DNA of 64,000 nucleotides from the NCBI GenBank assembly GCA_032622095.1, contig CP136064.1, positions 261,249,863 to 261,313,862 of the forward strand, in the 5' to 3' direction. Under the pieces are notes generated by a model. The model made no database searches, had not been told where the DNA came from, and saw only the letters and a list, made by a program, of their open reading frames with translations. The stretch's first letter is position 1. The number at the start of each line of letters is the position of its first letter. Shown one piece after another: positions 31,538-43,997 of this stretch. The DNA is from Siphonodentalium dalli (lineage: Eukaryota; Mollusca; Scaphopoda; Gadilida; Siphonodentaliidae). The translations under genes and the position numbers were made by a program.

Positions 31538-32785
31538 AATGTGCAGTTCCCATTGTTCATTTCTCACAATATTAGTCATAGTGATCAAGTGATAAAACAT
31601 CAATATTTTGCTTTTATGATAAGAATGAATAGTGGAACAGTCGGAACGCAATTTTTCAAAACACGAAGAAATACCATAGACTATTTTCAATAAATTCAAC
31701 TTGACAAAAATTGCTTCCATACTCTGTGGCAGAGACTGTGTTTTACCTGGAACATATATTTGGTAATATTCACCACAGCCATATATATGCGAAAGGTACC
31801 ACATTTTCTGCAACCTCATCAACGTGTTTACCAATTTTCCATAAATGTTACATATATATGCTGGACACTCAACCATACTGAAGGAATGTGAACAAAATTG
31901 CCCACTAATAACCCAATTTGGTAGCAGCATAAAACTTAAATTTACATAATATGCACGATGTACTCACAAGGGTCAGAGAATTTTTGTTTTTAATTTTATT
32001 GTATTTATAATATAATAAAATTTAAAAAAAAATGTTTCCTATCTCTTTGATCTGGATAGATGGTGTGCTAATTCATTTAAGAGATGAGTGTTTCATTACA
32101 GTATAATAAACATTGCGGCATACATGTATGGTTCGTTATCACAGAATTGACAGAAAGGGTATCTAGTATTTATACAATGCAAATCAGTTTCTCTGTTACC
32201 TTCAATAATCAATCATTATGCTGATTATGAAACTACCACTCACTATGTGGCAAAACATTAATTCATGTGTTGCATGTCCGTAATTATACTTTTGACACGA
32301 CTTTGGAGGTATCCTAAGCAGAAAACCCGAACTTTAAAGAAGTAAATCATTGGGTTTTCTTTGGTTGCAGTGACTGATAAATTCTTCAGATGGATCTGTT
32401 TTAGTGATCTGTTTACCCTTTTCGATATTGAACAACCTACTTGTATATTAACCATAACGTAAGTTCACTCCCAGATGGTTATCCAATCTCATACAATCGT
32501 CATGGCATGTCTTGGGAGTTGCGGCCATTTTGACAGCCATTTCATGACCGTGATTGTATCTAGGCAACAGTCTTCGATGTCTATATTTGTGAAGATGTGT
32601 TTTTACTAACATGTTTTCGTAACAAATCAAACTCAGTGGATTCATCCCGATTACCATTCACTGACCATTTATCACCGCATGTCTGTTTATACAACGACAT
32701 AAAGGGATCACACACGCGTGTTTATACAACGGCGAAGAGATTAATTAACACGATTCAATAAATGCTTTTTCAAGTCAGAACATCA
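31538..32785. other. non-coding, nothing recognised
   Basis: AT-rich. A 140-codon minus frame (31930-31508) is open but shares its right end with the MITE and has no recognisable domain or initiation context, so I do not call it a gene. Confidence 0.5.
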
Positions 32786-33010
32786 CATAAATTCTCAATT
32801 AATACAGATATATGTGTGAAAAGACAATCATAATTATATATTAAATTCATAAATATAAGTTTGAAAATCACCGAAAAAAATCGGTTAAATTCATAAATAT
32901 AGGTTTGAAAATCACCAAAAAAATCACATAAATTCTCAATTAATACAGATACATGTGTGAAAAGACAATCATACTAATATATTAAATTCATAAATATAAG
33001 TTTGCAAATT
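32786..33010. repeat. direct duplication, about 140-bp spacing
   Basis: CACATAAATTCTCAATTAAT through ATTCATAAATATAAGTTTG occurs at 32786 and again at 32926, with an extra copy of TAAATTCATAAATATAGGTTTG between. Confidence 0.75.
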
Positions 33011-33025
33011 GCATAATTTAATTGA

Positions 33026-33122
33026 GGTCCGTATAAGCCGGGGTCCGTATAAGCCAGGGTCCGTATCAGCCGGTGGTCCGTAAAAGCCAGGGTCCGTAAG
33101 AGCCAGGGTCCGTATAAGCCGC
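33026..33122. repeat. minisatellite, about 16-bp unit, 6 copies
   Basis: GGTCCGTATAAGCCAGG-type units. They create the Pro/Gly-rich open frames on the minus strand. Confidence 0.82.
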
Positions 33123-33405
33123 ATACCACCCAGAGAACCCCAAAGTGGTCTAACAAGGGTAACTTTTTTACGAGGATGATAATTATGCCGATTAAAAAAA
33201 TTATAATGTGACTCTGTCCGGTCTAGGAACAAAATCATAGATATTTTTTTGTCGCTGATTGGTGTGGTTAAATGATACCAATAGTGATGCCGTTCGAGTC
33301 AGTAATGGGAGAGGTACTAAAGCTAATTAGAATGTTTTTAGTCGCTGATTTCCATCAAATTAATATATATTCTTCTGCATAATACGGTGAATCTAATCGT
33401 GTGGT

Positions 33406-33854
33406 TTAAAGGTACTCCATCCGATTAAGCACCCCTAAATTACTATTTCTTTGGTTTCGGGGGTAAAACATATTTGATTCGAGTCTAGGAACCCAGAGTG
33501 ATCAGATATCGATTTTTTAAATTTGTTAATTTTTTAGATCTGGTCCACTTCCACGTGCTCAAACGGACAAATTATGGACAAATCCAGGTGTAAGATGGAT
33601 AACTCTAAAATCACGTTGTTATTATTGTTAGTAATGACCACTTGATTTTAGAGTTATCCATCTTACACCCGCAATTTGTCCGTCTGAGCACGTGGAAGTG
33701 GACCAGATCTAAAAAACTATCAAATTTCAAAAATCTATATCTGATCACTCTGAGCTTTAAAAGGTGGGTTCCTCAACTCGAATCAAATATTTTTTACCCC
33801 CGAAGCCAAAGAAATAGTAATTTAGGGGTACTTAATCGGATTGAGTACCTTTAA
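33406..33854. mobile_element. TTAA palindromic element (AGGTACTCCATCCGAT), complete
   Basis: TTAA-AGGTACTCCATCCGATTAAG to GGATTGAGTACCT-TTAA. Near-perfect arms of about 210 bp, same modules as 317-790, with the centre around TTATTATTGTTAGTAATGACC. Confidence 0.83.
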
Positions 33855-34278
33855 AGACTCCAAATTGGTGCGACTCGTGTCAGGGATGGGGGAAAGGAGA
33901 GGCACTAACATTGATAAGAATGTTTTAAGTTGAGCCGTTTCCACCAAACATTTATAGTCATATCCATGATGCAAGTACATGTAATCTAAAGAAGCTAAAG
34001 TTACCATATTTTAGTCAGGGATGAGAAGGGGGAGTGAATGGAACATCCAATAAGTGGATACCCCCTCCCCACCCTGGTATTCCACCAAAAGGTCAAACAG
34101 TGTGGAAATTATAATGCGAAACAGAACGAATGGTGACCAACATTCATGTGGGCAGAGAACGATGTGGGGATGCTCCTATCTATATTGGTGTATATATCGA
34201 CACACCAGTCATGGAGATCAAATTCTGACAACTATTTCATAATTTACAATGCATTATGTTCATATGGACTGAAGTGTC

Positions 34279-36246
34279 AGTGATATGTACATTTGTGTAT
34301 AATTTATGTACCCGTGATACTAACCGGAGAGTGACTATTAGCCCAGCTTGGCCCCGTGATACTAACCGGAGAGTGACTATTAGCCCAGCTTGATATGTAC
34401 ATGCGGGTATAATTTATGTACCCGTGATACTAACCGGAGAGTGACTATTAGCCCAGCTTGGCCCCGTGATACTAACCGGAGAGTGACTATATTAGCCCAG
34501 CTTGATATGTACATGCGGGTATAATTTATGTACCCGTGATACTAACCGGAGAGTTACTATTATCCCAGCTTGATATGTACATGCGGGTATAATTTATGTA
34601 CCCGTGATACTAACCGGAGAGTGACTATATTAGCCCAGCTTGATATGTACATGCGGGTATAATTTATGTACCCGTGATACTAACCGGAGAGTTACTATTA
34701 GCCCAGCTTGATATGTACATGCGGGTATAATTTATGTACCCGTGATACTAACCGGAGAGTGACTATATTAGCCCAGCTTGATATGTACATGCGGGTATAA
34801 TTTATGTACCCGTGATACTAACCGGAGAGTGACTATTAGCCCAGCTTGATATGTACATGCGGGTATAATTTATGTACCCGTGATACTAACCGGAGAGTGA
34901 CTATATTAGCCCAGCTTGATATGTACATGCGGGTATAATTTATGTACCCGTGATACTAACCGGAGAGTTACTATTAGCCCAGCTTGATATGTACATGCGG
35001 GTATAATTTATGTACCCGTGATACTAACCGGAGAGTTACTATTATCCCAGCTTGATATGTACATGCGGGTATAATTTATGTACCCGTGATACTAACCGGA
35101 GAGTGACTATATTAGCCCAGCTTGATATGTACATGCGGGTATAATTTATGTACCCGTGATACTAACCGGAGAGTGACTATTAGCCCAGCTTGATATGTAC
35201 ATGCGGGTATAATTTATGTACCCGTGATACTAACCGGAGAGTGACTATATTAGCCCAGCTTGATATGTACATGCGGGTATAATTTATGTACCCGTGATAC
35301 TAACCGGAGAGTGACTATATTAGCCCAGCTTGATATGTACATGCGGGTATAATTTATGTACCCGTGATACTAACCGGAGAGTTACTATTATCCCAGCTTG
35401 ATATGTACATGCGGGTATAATTTATGTACCCGTGATACTAACCGGAGAGTGACTATATTAGCCCAGCTTGATATGTACATGCGGGTATAATTTATGTACC
35501 CGTGATACTAACCGGAGAGTGACTATTAGCCCAGCTTGATATGTACATGCGGGTATAATTTATGTACCCGTGATACTAACCGGAGAGTGACTATATTAGC
35601 CCAGCTTGATATGTACATGCGGGTATAATTTATGTACCCGTGATACTAACCGGAGAGTGACTATTAGCCCAGCTTGATATGTACATGCGGGTATAATTTA
35701 TGTACCCGTGATACTAACCGGAGAGTGACTATATTAGCCCAGCTTGATATGTACATGCGGGTATAATTTATGTACCCGTGATACTAACCGGAGAGTTACT
35801 ATTAGCCCAGCTTGATATGTACATGCGGGTATAATTTATGTACCCGTGATACTAACCGGAGAGTGACTATATTAGCCCAGCTTGATATGTACATGCGGGT
35901 ATAATTTATGTACCCGTGATACTAACCGGAGAGTTACTATTAGCCCAGCTTGATATGTACATGCGGGTATAATTTATGTACCCGTGATACTAACCGGAGA
36001 GTGACTATATTAGCCCAGCTTGATATGTACATGCGGGTATAATTTATGTACCCGTGATACTAACCGGAGAGTTACTATTAGCCCAGCTTGATATGTACAT
36101 GCGGGTATAATTTATGTACCCGTGATACTAACCGGAGAGTGACTATTAGCCCAGCTTGGCGCCGTGATACTAACCGGAGAGTGACTATTACCCCAGCTTG
36201 GCCCCGTGATACTAACCGGAGAGTGACTATTACCCCAGCTTGGCGC
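34279..36246. repeat. 68/70-bp satellite array, about 28 copies, dimeric higher order
   Basis: The unit contains TTGATATGTACATGCGGGTA, TAATTTATGTACCCGTGATA and CTAACCGGAGAGTGACTATT. Variants differ by an AT insertion (CTATATTAG, 70 bp) and a G-to-T change (GAGAGTTACT). The 70-bp variant occupies nearly every second unit, giving a dimeric unit of about 138 bp. Edge units (34320, 34440 and 36150-36246) carry GGCCCC or GGCGCC instead of ATATGTACATGCGGG. Each unit has a GTACATGCGGGTA / TACCCG..GTAC inverted motif. Confidence 0.95.
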
Positions 36247-36352
36247 CAAGATTCTCGTGCTCGAAGTGAAGATTTAAAAAAATCAAAGTTTGGTGGTTAC
36301 GAAATTCTAAAATTTCTTTCAATGCCTTTATTTTGTTAATTATGACTAACAC

Positions 36353-36795
36353 TTAAAGGTACTCAATCCGATTCCGTGGTCACCATATCATCAGATTCTA
36401 ACAAACAAAAACAACAACAACAACAATGAATTTCTTGAAATGCCGCTTCAGTTATCAGAATCGATTAATTTCCAAAAAAATAATGCCAACCACTGTCAAC
36501 TATAGAATAAAATTGCCCCAAACGTGTTATTTATCAACATTTTGTTCAACAAAATTTGCCCGGATTGTCTTATATCTAACACTCAAAGCCACTTGATTTT
36601 AGAGTTATCCATTCTCATCCGCAATTTAGTCCGAGACCGCCAAAAAATACATATCTCGGGAAGTAACAAATTTCAAAAATCTGATCACTCTGAACGTTGA
36701 TAGGTTGCTTCCTCGACCCGAATCAAATATTTTTTTACCCCCGAAGCCAAAGAAATATTAATTTAGGAGCGTTAATTTGGATTATGCATCTTTAA
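36353..36795. mobile_element. TTAA palindromic element, mixed ends
   Basis: TTAA-AGGTACTCAATCCGATTCC at the left and GGATTATGCATCT-TTAA at the right. It thus joins the AGGTACTC and AGATGCAT end types seen separately elsewhere. The interior has ATCGATTAATTTCC and CTTGATTTTAGAGTTATCC modules. Confidence 0.78.
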
Positions 36796-38036
36796 GATAA
36801 ATTCTTGCATATTCGAGTTTCATATAAAATTAATCTCGCATATCGCATTTTATAACTCTCTCTAATCGAACCGTTTTATGGGTGTGGCTACGAAATCGTC
36901 GCACCAGAACTAAAGTGTTCTATCTCTATATTTTCATTTTTGTGGGAAATCGAGTTTAAAGTTTTGACACCCTGGTTCACATGTTCACATTCATTTTGAA
37001 GATAGTCCACAGCGGCTGTGATAGCTGGTGTAAAATACTATCATTATGCTATGCTTTAATCTCTAAAACATGAATTCACATGTTACTGGCGAGATGTGCA
37101 ATATTTACAAAGTGCTTAGTGTGAAATATATACATATACATAAAAGAAGACATACAATGGAGAAGAAGAAGCAGAAAAAGACTGACGAGTTTTGAGACGA
37201 AAGGTATGATATATTGGGTGTATAATCACGAAAATACACATTGGAGATAGAATACTTAGGATTGCATTTGCTGAATGGATATCTAAAAGTGCACAATTCC
37301 CACATCAGACCATTTTCTGTGTTACTTTAACCCAATAATTCGCCTAGATAAAAGATGTTCACATCTAGGAGTGAGAAAGCACACTTTCCTAACAAGTCAC
37401 TTCACTGGCACTCTGCCAAGTTCGGTTTCCATTGCTTTCTATTGAGGGTTAGGGAAGATTATAGCACTGAAATTATATTTGATCCCATGGTACAAAATTA
37501 ATTAATTAATTGGTCCACCATGGCTGTCATCTTTGACTGGAAATTCCAATTTTGTCCTAAAACGATGGCACTATGTCTTGGCAAATTATAACTAATTAAT
37601 TCAGATCAAAGTGACTTCGTGCCCCCTCTGAAAAAAAAACCGCCGCCATATTTGACGCCATCTTGTCTGGTGTATACGTGGCCACTTTTATTTTAAAATT
37701 GCTTAAAAGTGGTGAAACATAATAAGGAAGAAAATTAGTTGGGTGAAGTTAAGTGCTGGGGTTCAGTACACTGGGCTATCAGTTCTCGGACAAATAGCGA
37801 ATTTCCGAAGTTTTAGGGGAGGGGTCAATCTACCCCTTCTTATCTGAAAATGCTGCAGAAATCCGCTTCTTAAATTGGGTTTCTGTATTTAGTATATATC
37901 TAAGATTCTGTATTTAGTATATATCTAAGTAAATTTCAAGGACGTTGCGCGAAAGTTCGAATAATGTGATTTTTTACGTTGTGTGGGGTTCTGTCAAAAG
38001 ACCCCTTCTTAGCTGAAAATGCTGCAAAAACATTTC
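36796..38036. other. non-coding, minor duplications
   Basis: No exon. A 23-bp direct repeat (TCTGTATTTAGTATATATCT..) at 37885-37930 and two copies of ACCCCTTCTTANCTGAAAAT (37833 and 38000) are present. Confidence 0.5.
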
Positions 38037-38628
38037 TTAAAGGGGTACTGTACGCCAAATGTTGTTGTTGGTTTCTATAGTCTCCGAGTCTGAGAATAAG
38101 GTAACACTTTTTTCATTATTTGAAAGTCTGTTGAGTACGAAGTAGTGTTACGGATGACAAATTTACCGGAATGCAAAAATACAAATTGTCGTTGTCGAGT
38201 AATTTTTGTACAGTTTTCAACCAAATGAATCAAATAAAAGTTATATTATAGGCATACTAGTCCCATATAATCATTTAAGTTATTGTATCGTCGCTAGTCA
38301 GTGATTGGCTTGAGTGTTCTCCCCGTATCATCATAATATTTTAAGCGATCGTGTGTGCGATCGGTTTAACAAGCCAGTATCCCTCATTTACTTTATTTGA
38401 TTACGCAAATTCGTAATTTAATTGACGCCATTTTATGGCTCCAGTCATAAATTCAATTTATATCAAATTATTAACTTTTAAATTATTAAATTTTAAGATA
38501 GCCTATTAACCTGAGCGTTTACAGAATACATCTTCGACTCAAATTACTTATGTTTCTATATATTATCGATATTAGATCGTTGTTGTCACCGGAAATTTAA
38601 TGAAAATGGCTTACAGTACCCCTTTAAG
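38037..38628. mobile_element. TTAA element (AGGGGTACTGTACGCCA ends)
   Basis: TTAA-AGGGGTACTGTACGCCA to TGGCTTACAGTACCCCT-TTAA, 592 bp, with no coding capacity. A related end (AATGGGGTACTGTACAATA) is nested at 56990. Confidence 0.78.
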
Positions 38629-38703
38629 TTATACTTTTATTATCAATTTTGTACCCAGGTATGATAACAGCAAAGTGATTTTTGGGGTTGTTGGTGGCCC
38701 CTG

Positions 38704-40212
38704 TATGGAATCCTATTAGGGCCACTTGCTAATGGCGCTTTCGGCGCACTTTTTGTCGCTTTCGGCGCGATACGCCGAAAGCGCCGAAAGCGACAAAAAG
38801 TGCGCCATTAGCGTTGTTTCGGCGCGCGCCGAAAGCGCCGAAAGCGACAAAATATGCGCCGTTACGGCGCACTTTTTGTCGCTTTCGGCGCTTTCGGCGC
38901 ACCGCGCCGAAAGCGACAAAATATGCGCCATTAGTGCAATCGGCGCGGTACATACGTGCGCCATTAGGGCATTCGGCGCGGTGCGCCATTAGAGCATTCG
39001 GCGCGGTGCGCCGAAAGCGACAAAATATGCGCCATTAGCGCCATGTACAATTAAGTATGTGATCACCCCAGCAGGGGTGCCGGAAGAGGGGGCAGAGGGG
39101 GCAGCTGACCCCCTGCCCTTGACCAAGGGGGGGGGGGGGGCGAGCGGGGGCAGGACTTGCCCTTTTTCTGGAGACAGAAAATGCTTTTTGTGTGTTTAAT
39201 CTCGTGTTTTTATAGCAAAATGTGACTTTTTTGGTCCAAATACCACCAATTTCACAAGGAATATTAATTTTTTGTCAATTTTATCACAAAACGGCCATAA
39301 AAACCAACAAATACCTTTAAAATAGGGATTTTTTGCAGAAAATGCCCTTTTTTGCAGAAAATGCCCTTTTTTGCAGGCTCTGCCCCCTGCCCTTGGATGC
39401 TTCCGGCGCCCCTGAACCGCAGTGCAGATCGGACATGGCCATATGTACAATGTATAGACCTATGTATCAATTTTAAAAGGGAGGGGGTGAAATTTGCTGT
39501 AGATAGACCTCTAAATGCTATAATTTGTCATTATTCAGATTTAAAATTATTGTGGCCGTGTGGTACTGGTCCCTTATTTGTGGGCAGTTAAAGGTACTCA
39601 ATCCAATCAGACGGTCCTAAGTTACTGGACAATTTGCGGATGAAGATGGATAACTCTAAAATATAATGGTACTTTAGTAATAATACGGACATATTTTGTT
39701 GAACAAATAAAAAGTTTTGAGAAAATTGATACCATACATGTAGTTGGTAGTGGTTATCATTATTTTGTAGAAATGCATCGATTGTGATAATTTACGTGTA
39801 TTTTGAAGAAATATTGTTGTATCTTGGTGGTATGGGGACCGTGTGATCACCTCTTCCGGCACCCCTGCTAGGGTGATCACATACTTAATTGTACATGCGC
39901 TAATGGCGCATATTTTGTCGCTTTCGGCGCACCGCGCTAATGGCGCACCGCGCCGAATGCGCTAATGGCCCATCGCGCCGAATGCACTAATGGCGCATAT
40001 TTTGTCGCTTTCGGCGCGGTGCGCCGAAAGCGCCGAAAGCGACAAAAAGTGCGCCGTAACGGCGCATATTTTGTCGCTTTCGGCGCTTTCGGCGCGCGCC
40101 GAAACAACACTAATGGCGCACATTTTGTCGCTTTCGGCGCGCCGAAAGCGCCGAAAGCGACAAAAAGTGCGCCGAAAGCGCCATTAGCAAGTGGCCCTAA
40201 TAGGATTCCATA
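38704..40212. mobile_element. 1.5-kb element with GGCGC-rich compound palindromic TIRs, 6-bp TSD
   Basis: TATGGAATCCTATTAGGGCC begins the element and the exact inverse ends it, flanked by CCCCTG (38698-38703 and 40213-40218). The TIRs of about 340 bp (38704-39060 and 39860-40212) are chains of CGCTTTCGGCGC / GCGCCGAAAGCG and GCGCCATTAG half-sites. The interior starts and ends with an inverted GTACAATTAAGTATGTGATC and holds GC-rich 'GGGGGCAG' sequence plus a nested TTAA element (39588). Non-coding. Confidence 0.85.
39588..39850. mobile_element. nested, truncated TTAA palindromic element
   Basis: TTAA-AGGTACTCAATCCAATCAG, CTCTAAAATATAATGG and a right side ending GGGGACCGTGTGATC, inside 38704-40212. 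The right TIR is cut. Confidence 0.68.
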
Positions 40213-40622
40213 CCCCTGTCCCCTTTATGATGTAATTGCGGAACTTAAGAATTTGGTTTGTGTCGTCAGCCCGGTCCTCCCGACAATTCAGGCGCATCAA
40301 ACCTTTCATACTCAATAGTTCGAATAAAACTTTCTGGGCTCCCGACTATACACGTATTGATAAATCAACATTATATATTCTCAATTGTTTGCGGAAAACT
40401 GCCGAACCATGCAGAACCATGTTACAAATCAGATTGCAAATGCTCGGGTTTTCAGCCTTCATAACAATATGTACTTTTCCATGTCGTGCAAACACTGTTG
40501 TTGTTTTTTTGTGGAACCCAACACATGGACTGTACGTGGGACTCAATTATGGCTGGTTGTCATATCCGATCCCGTGGTTGTTTTAGTCACAGAAACAATG
40601 GCTGAGTTAAAAAGTGCAATAA
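40213..40622. other. non-coding spacer between two transposons
   Basis: Overlapping open frames of 65-117 codons exist here on both strands, but none has a recognisable domain or splice context. 'TTTTCCATGTCGTGCAA' near 40475 recurs at 44255, so part of it is an old repeat. Confidence 0.45.
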
Positions 40623-43436
40623 CACGCCCGATAACCCTATAGGCTGGTGGCTGTGGGGAGGCATATTGCTGTAGTGATATTGCGTGGCGGGTTTCTCAAC
40701 CAAGGTATGTTTTAGATTATAATTGATCAAATACGCTGTAAAAGGTCAGATTTTTTTATCACATCAGATGCAGTAATGTCTGATTTATAAGTTGAACCTC
40801 TTGGTAACAATTTGGCATTGTAGAATACGTTGTTTGAAGACAAAATATCTCGGATTTTGTCGACTTTTTTAAACTTTCAAAGCAAACAAACTCCTAAATT
40901 TGCTCAGCATGTCGATTTGTAAGTTATTTTCGTGGATACATGTGGTATAGTATCTCAGTGACAAGACAAACATGAATGCGAACTCAAATAATGCATTTTT
41001 CAGTTAAAAAAAGTTATTTGACATACTGTCGCGTCAATATTTTGTGGTAGGCATATTGAATAGCCAAACACCGAGAGGATAGACATATGGAAAACACAGA
41101 TACGCATGTAGCACAATGATCAATAGTGGTTTTGGTCTGAGAAAAACGCTTTTGTGATGCTATATTATTCACAGTGTTGTAAATTCACATCGTCCATGAG
41201 TCAGGAAACATACACTACTTATTTCCAAGAACTAAATACTGGCAGTTGTAATGTAAAACGTTTTAACTGTGACAAACTTGCAAAATGGGGTTTTAATTGA
41301 AAATGGGGAAAGTATAGCCCAAACTATTCAGCATATTTTAATGTAAAAAATGAGCCATGCCAGCTTTGTGAAGTTTTCAGGCTGAATGGTCACGGTCCAC
41401 TACATATAGATAATATAGCTACCATTTATAGCCGGTTTTATTTTTGGCGTTCTGCGAAAGAATGGCGTTCATATATTTGTTTTTTTCTCTTCGACCAGAA
41501 CGATTCATGTCTACGCCGGTTTATGGAATATAAACCGCACACAAATAAATAACAGTATACGATGCTATTAACAATAATTCAATCTCCTGCCAATGCTAAA
41601 TGTAGCTAATAGTTATACATAATTTTATGTGGTATCAATATAGGTAAAGACATTGGGCTCAAGAGAAATATCAGTGCGAAAATATTAGGGTACGCTAGAA
41701 CCTGTATAGCTAGAGCATACATATAGTGGACCTGGACCATGACCCAGTTATGCCGCATATACATAAACAGGAGCACCGAGCAATAATACAAATGTGTGTG
41801 GGGCGTTAACTAATTGAGTGGGCGCTGTTGTCTCGTGGGCTATATATAGGAGGAATCGCCGTGAGATTTCGTGTGTATTTATAGTGGTAAATGTTTTTGT
41901 CAATACCGTGCGGCAGGTTTTTGGGTGCGTCTAAAATTCACCGAGTACGTTATCATATCGGAGAAATGATCACCTCAGAAAAAAAACATCGAGTTGTCAT
42001 CGCGGGATGCATGATTTCAGATTTTCTGACATTTAAATCTAAGATTCTGCTTCTAAATGCAGAAATTAGTCAATAAATCTGATAAAATGTATTAAAACTT
42101 AGAAATAATTAGTATTTATTCAGTTTATTATGAAATAATAGCACAAATTTGAGCGGGTTTTGCAACTTCCGTTTAAACTGTAATGCATATCTCAAAAATG
42201 GTTGACGTTAGAAGGCCATTAGTGAAAGAGCCGACACTTTGTACGTACTTCGTACCCAACCTGCCCCACGGTATTGACAAAAAATGCCAACCATTTATAG
42301 TGGTCCAATTGTATTTATATCTGACTCAGGCTCCGCTCAATTATCTATTTCAGAAAGAAGCTAAACTAATGTCGGAACCAGAAGAAATAGAGCCCGATCT
42401 AGATGAATCTTTGTTGGACGTGTTAATTTTCTTATATTGAGCAGTGTAGCCCATACAATATCTTTACCAACGTATTCAACACGTATACAGTACGGAAAAC
42501 GTCGACGTCACGAGTCACAAATTACGTCAACTTTATTTTTTGAACAAGAACGGCACACTTTATTAATAAAGTCGCCTATCAGTTTGATAAAATGGCTATA
42601 AATTACGACAGAAACGAATCAATAAACGCTAAATCTCGATGTTGAATAGTTCTAGTGGGTGTGTAATAAAACACAACCACACATTATGTGTGCGTGGTGA
42701 GAAAATTAAATTATGCTGCAAGTTACAACTGGCGCCCCATCGTTGTAACGTTGTAACATTCCGCGTAACAAACTCGTGCGTTATTTTTCACGCCATGCAC
42801 ACATATGTGTGGTTCAGTCTATTTCATATGAATGAATAATCATTCCAGAGTGTATTTATAAAATAATATATGCCAGAAGTTGCATATTGTTGGCTTTAAA
42901 GTGCTAAATTGGCGCTTGGTCAATATTTACCACGTGCCTATCAACAATGCCACTTGCCTATCATAACAAGTTTGTGCTTTGCCATGAGCCTATCTGCGGA
43001 GGCAATATGCCTGTCATAAATTTGTGATATGACACTCAGGAAAATCGATATTTTTCCACGAAAATATGTCTTTTATTGTGGATTTTGGTTTCATTGTATC
43101 AATGGAATGTGCATCTAGTGACAAGTGTACATGAAACCTACATATCGAGATTTCTACCATTTATATTAGGTAGTTTCTTTGATAAACGACAAAAACCGGT
43201 TGTAAAATTCGACAAATTAAGTAATACAAAATATATCTAAAGGCACACGGCTATCACAAATGGTGTATGAATACACCAGTCATGGTCCTATCTAATGCCA
43301 TAAGCGTTCTCGCCGGGTGGATTCCAGAATTTATGATTTTCCTCAAATTATGAGCACACGTGTGAAAACCGCCACACAATATCACTACAGCAATATGCCT
43401 ACCCACAGCCACCAGCCTATAGGGTTATCGGGCGTG
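40623..43436. mobile_element. 2.8-kb non-autonomous DNA transposon, CACGCCCGATA ends, 5-bp TSD
   Basis: Starts CACGCCCGATAACCCTATAG. The TIR of about 67 bp (to GTGGCGGG) is repeated inverted at the right with only a few changes. It is flanked by AATAA at 40618-40622 and 43437-43441. A 5-bp TSD and CAC start again resemble Transib, though the next bases do not match the usual heptamer. The interior is AT-rich with no transposase frame. It lies directly upstream of the DEG/ENaC start (370 bp), so it may supply 5' flanking or promoter sequence. Confidence 0.8.
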
Positions 43437-43806
43437 AATAAAGTATGTTCAATGCAGAATACATTTCACAGTCTAGAGATCAAACGTGTCATGATGTTCA
43501 CAGTATAGATCTCAATATTAAAAGTGAAATTGCGTTGATTCACATAAAGAATGCATGCACTCTAAAAGTTTCTGCGACCATCGACATAAAGAATGTATGC
43601 CCTCTAAAAGTTTCTGCGACCATGCACAAAATGCAGATGCTTTGACAAATTCTCAAACCACAGAGGAATTGTCGATGCTCTCTGATCTTTACAACAATAT
43701 GCACACTTTGTACATATCAATGATAGGCATTCAGACCCTGGTCACTCTGGCTCCGAAGCTACGTGGGAACCATGGTATATAGCTAGTGCCGCCAACAAAG
43801 CTCAAA

Positions 43807-43997
43807 ATGTCTGGACCTCAGCCTGAGACTGCAAAATCGCTTTGGGCCGACTTCGCGAACAATACGTCGAGTCATGGCTTTCGAAACGTTTATGATTCCA
43901 AGCATAAAATCACCAGAGCTTTTTGGATTTTAACTGTTTTGGGATTCTACTGTGTGATTGGTTTCAACATCTATCTTTTATTTGACAAATTCTTCAG
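43807..43997 (+). CDS. DEG/ENaC sodium channel, coding exon 1 (N-terminus, HG motif, TM1)
   Basis: Encodes the cytosolic N-terminus and first membrane helix of an amiloride-sensitive/degenerin channel, a trimeric Na+ channel of the plasma membrane. ATG at 43807 has A at -3. An in-frame TAG at 43780 shows it is the first possible start. The peptide opens MSGPQPETAKSLWADFANNT. The family's gating His-Gly pair is at residues 23-24 in TSSHGF, and TM1 spans about 38-59 (AFWILTVLGFYCVIGFNIYL). The exon ends at CAG|GTTAGT with 2 bases of a split codon. 5' UTR exons, if any, are not visible; a transposon ends 370 bp upstream. The exact subtype (FMRFamide-gated, ASIC-like or other) cannot be decided. 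Confidence 0.9.

Noticed and set aside
34279-36246. CRISPR array
   Set aside because: Repeats are contiguous with no unique spacers, and the setting is an animal genome. It is a satellite.
38716-39038. Ala/Ser-rich frames (LSLSALSA type) on both strands
   Set aside because: Direct translation of GGCGC palindromic TIR chains.
40236-40642. overlapping frames up to 116 codons as a gene
   Set aside because: Partly inside the 38704-40212 TIR border and partly an old repeat seen again at 44255. No family recognised.
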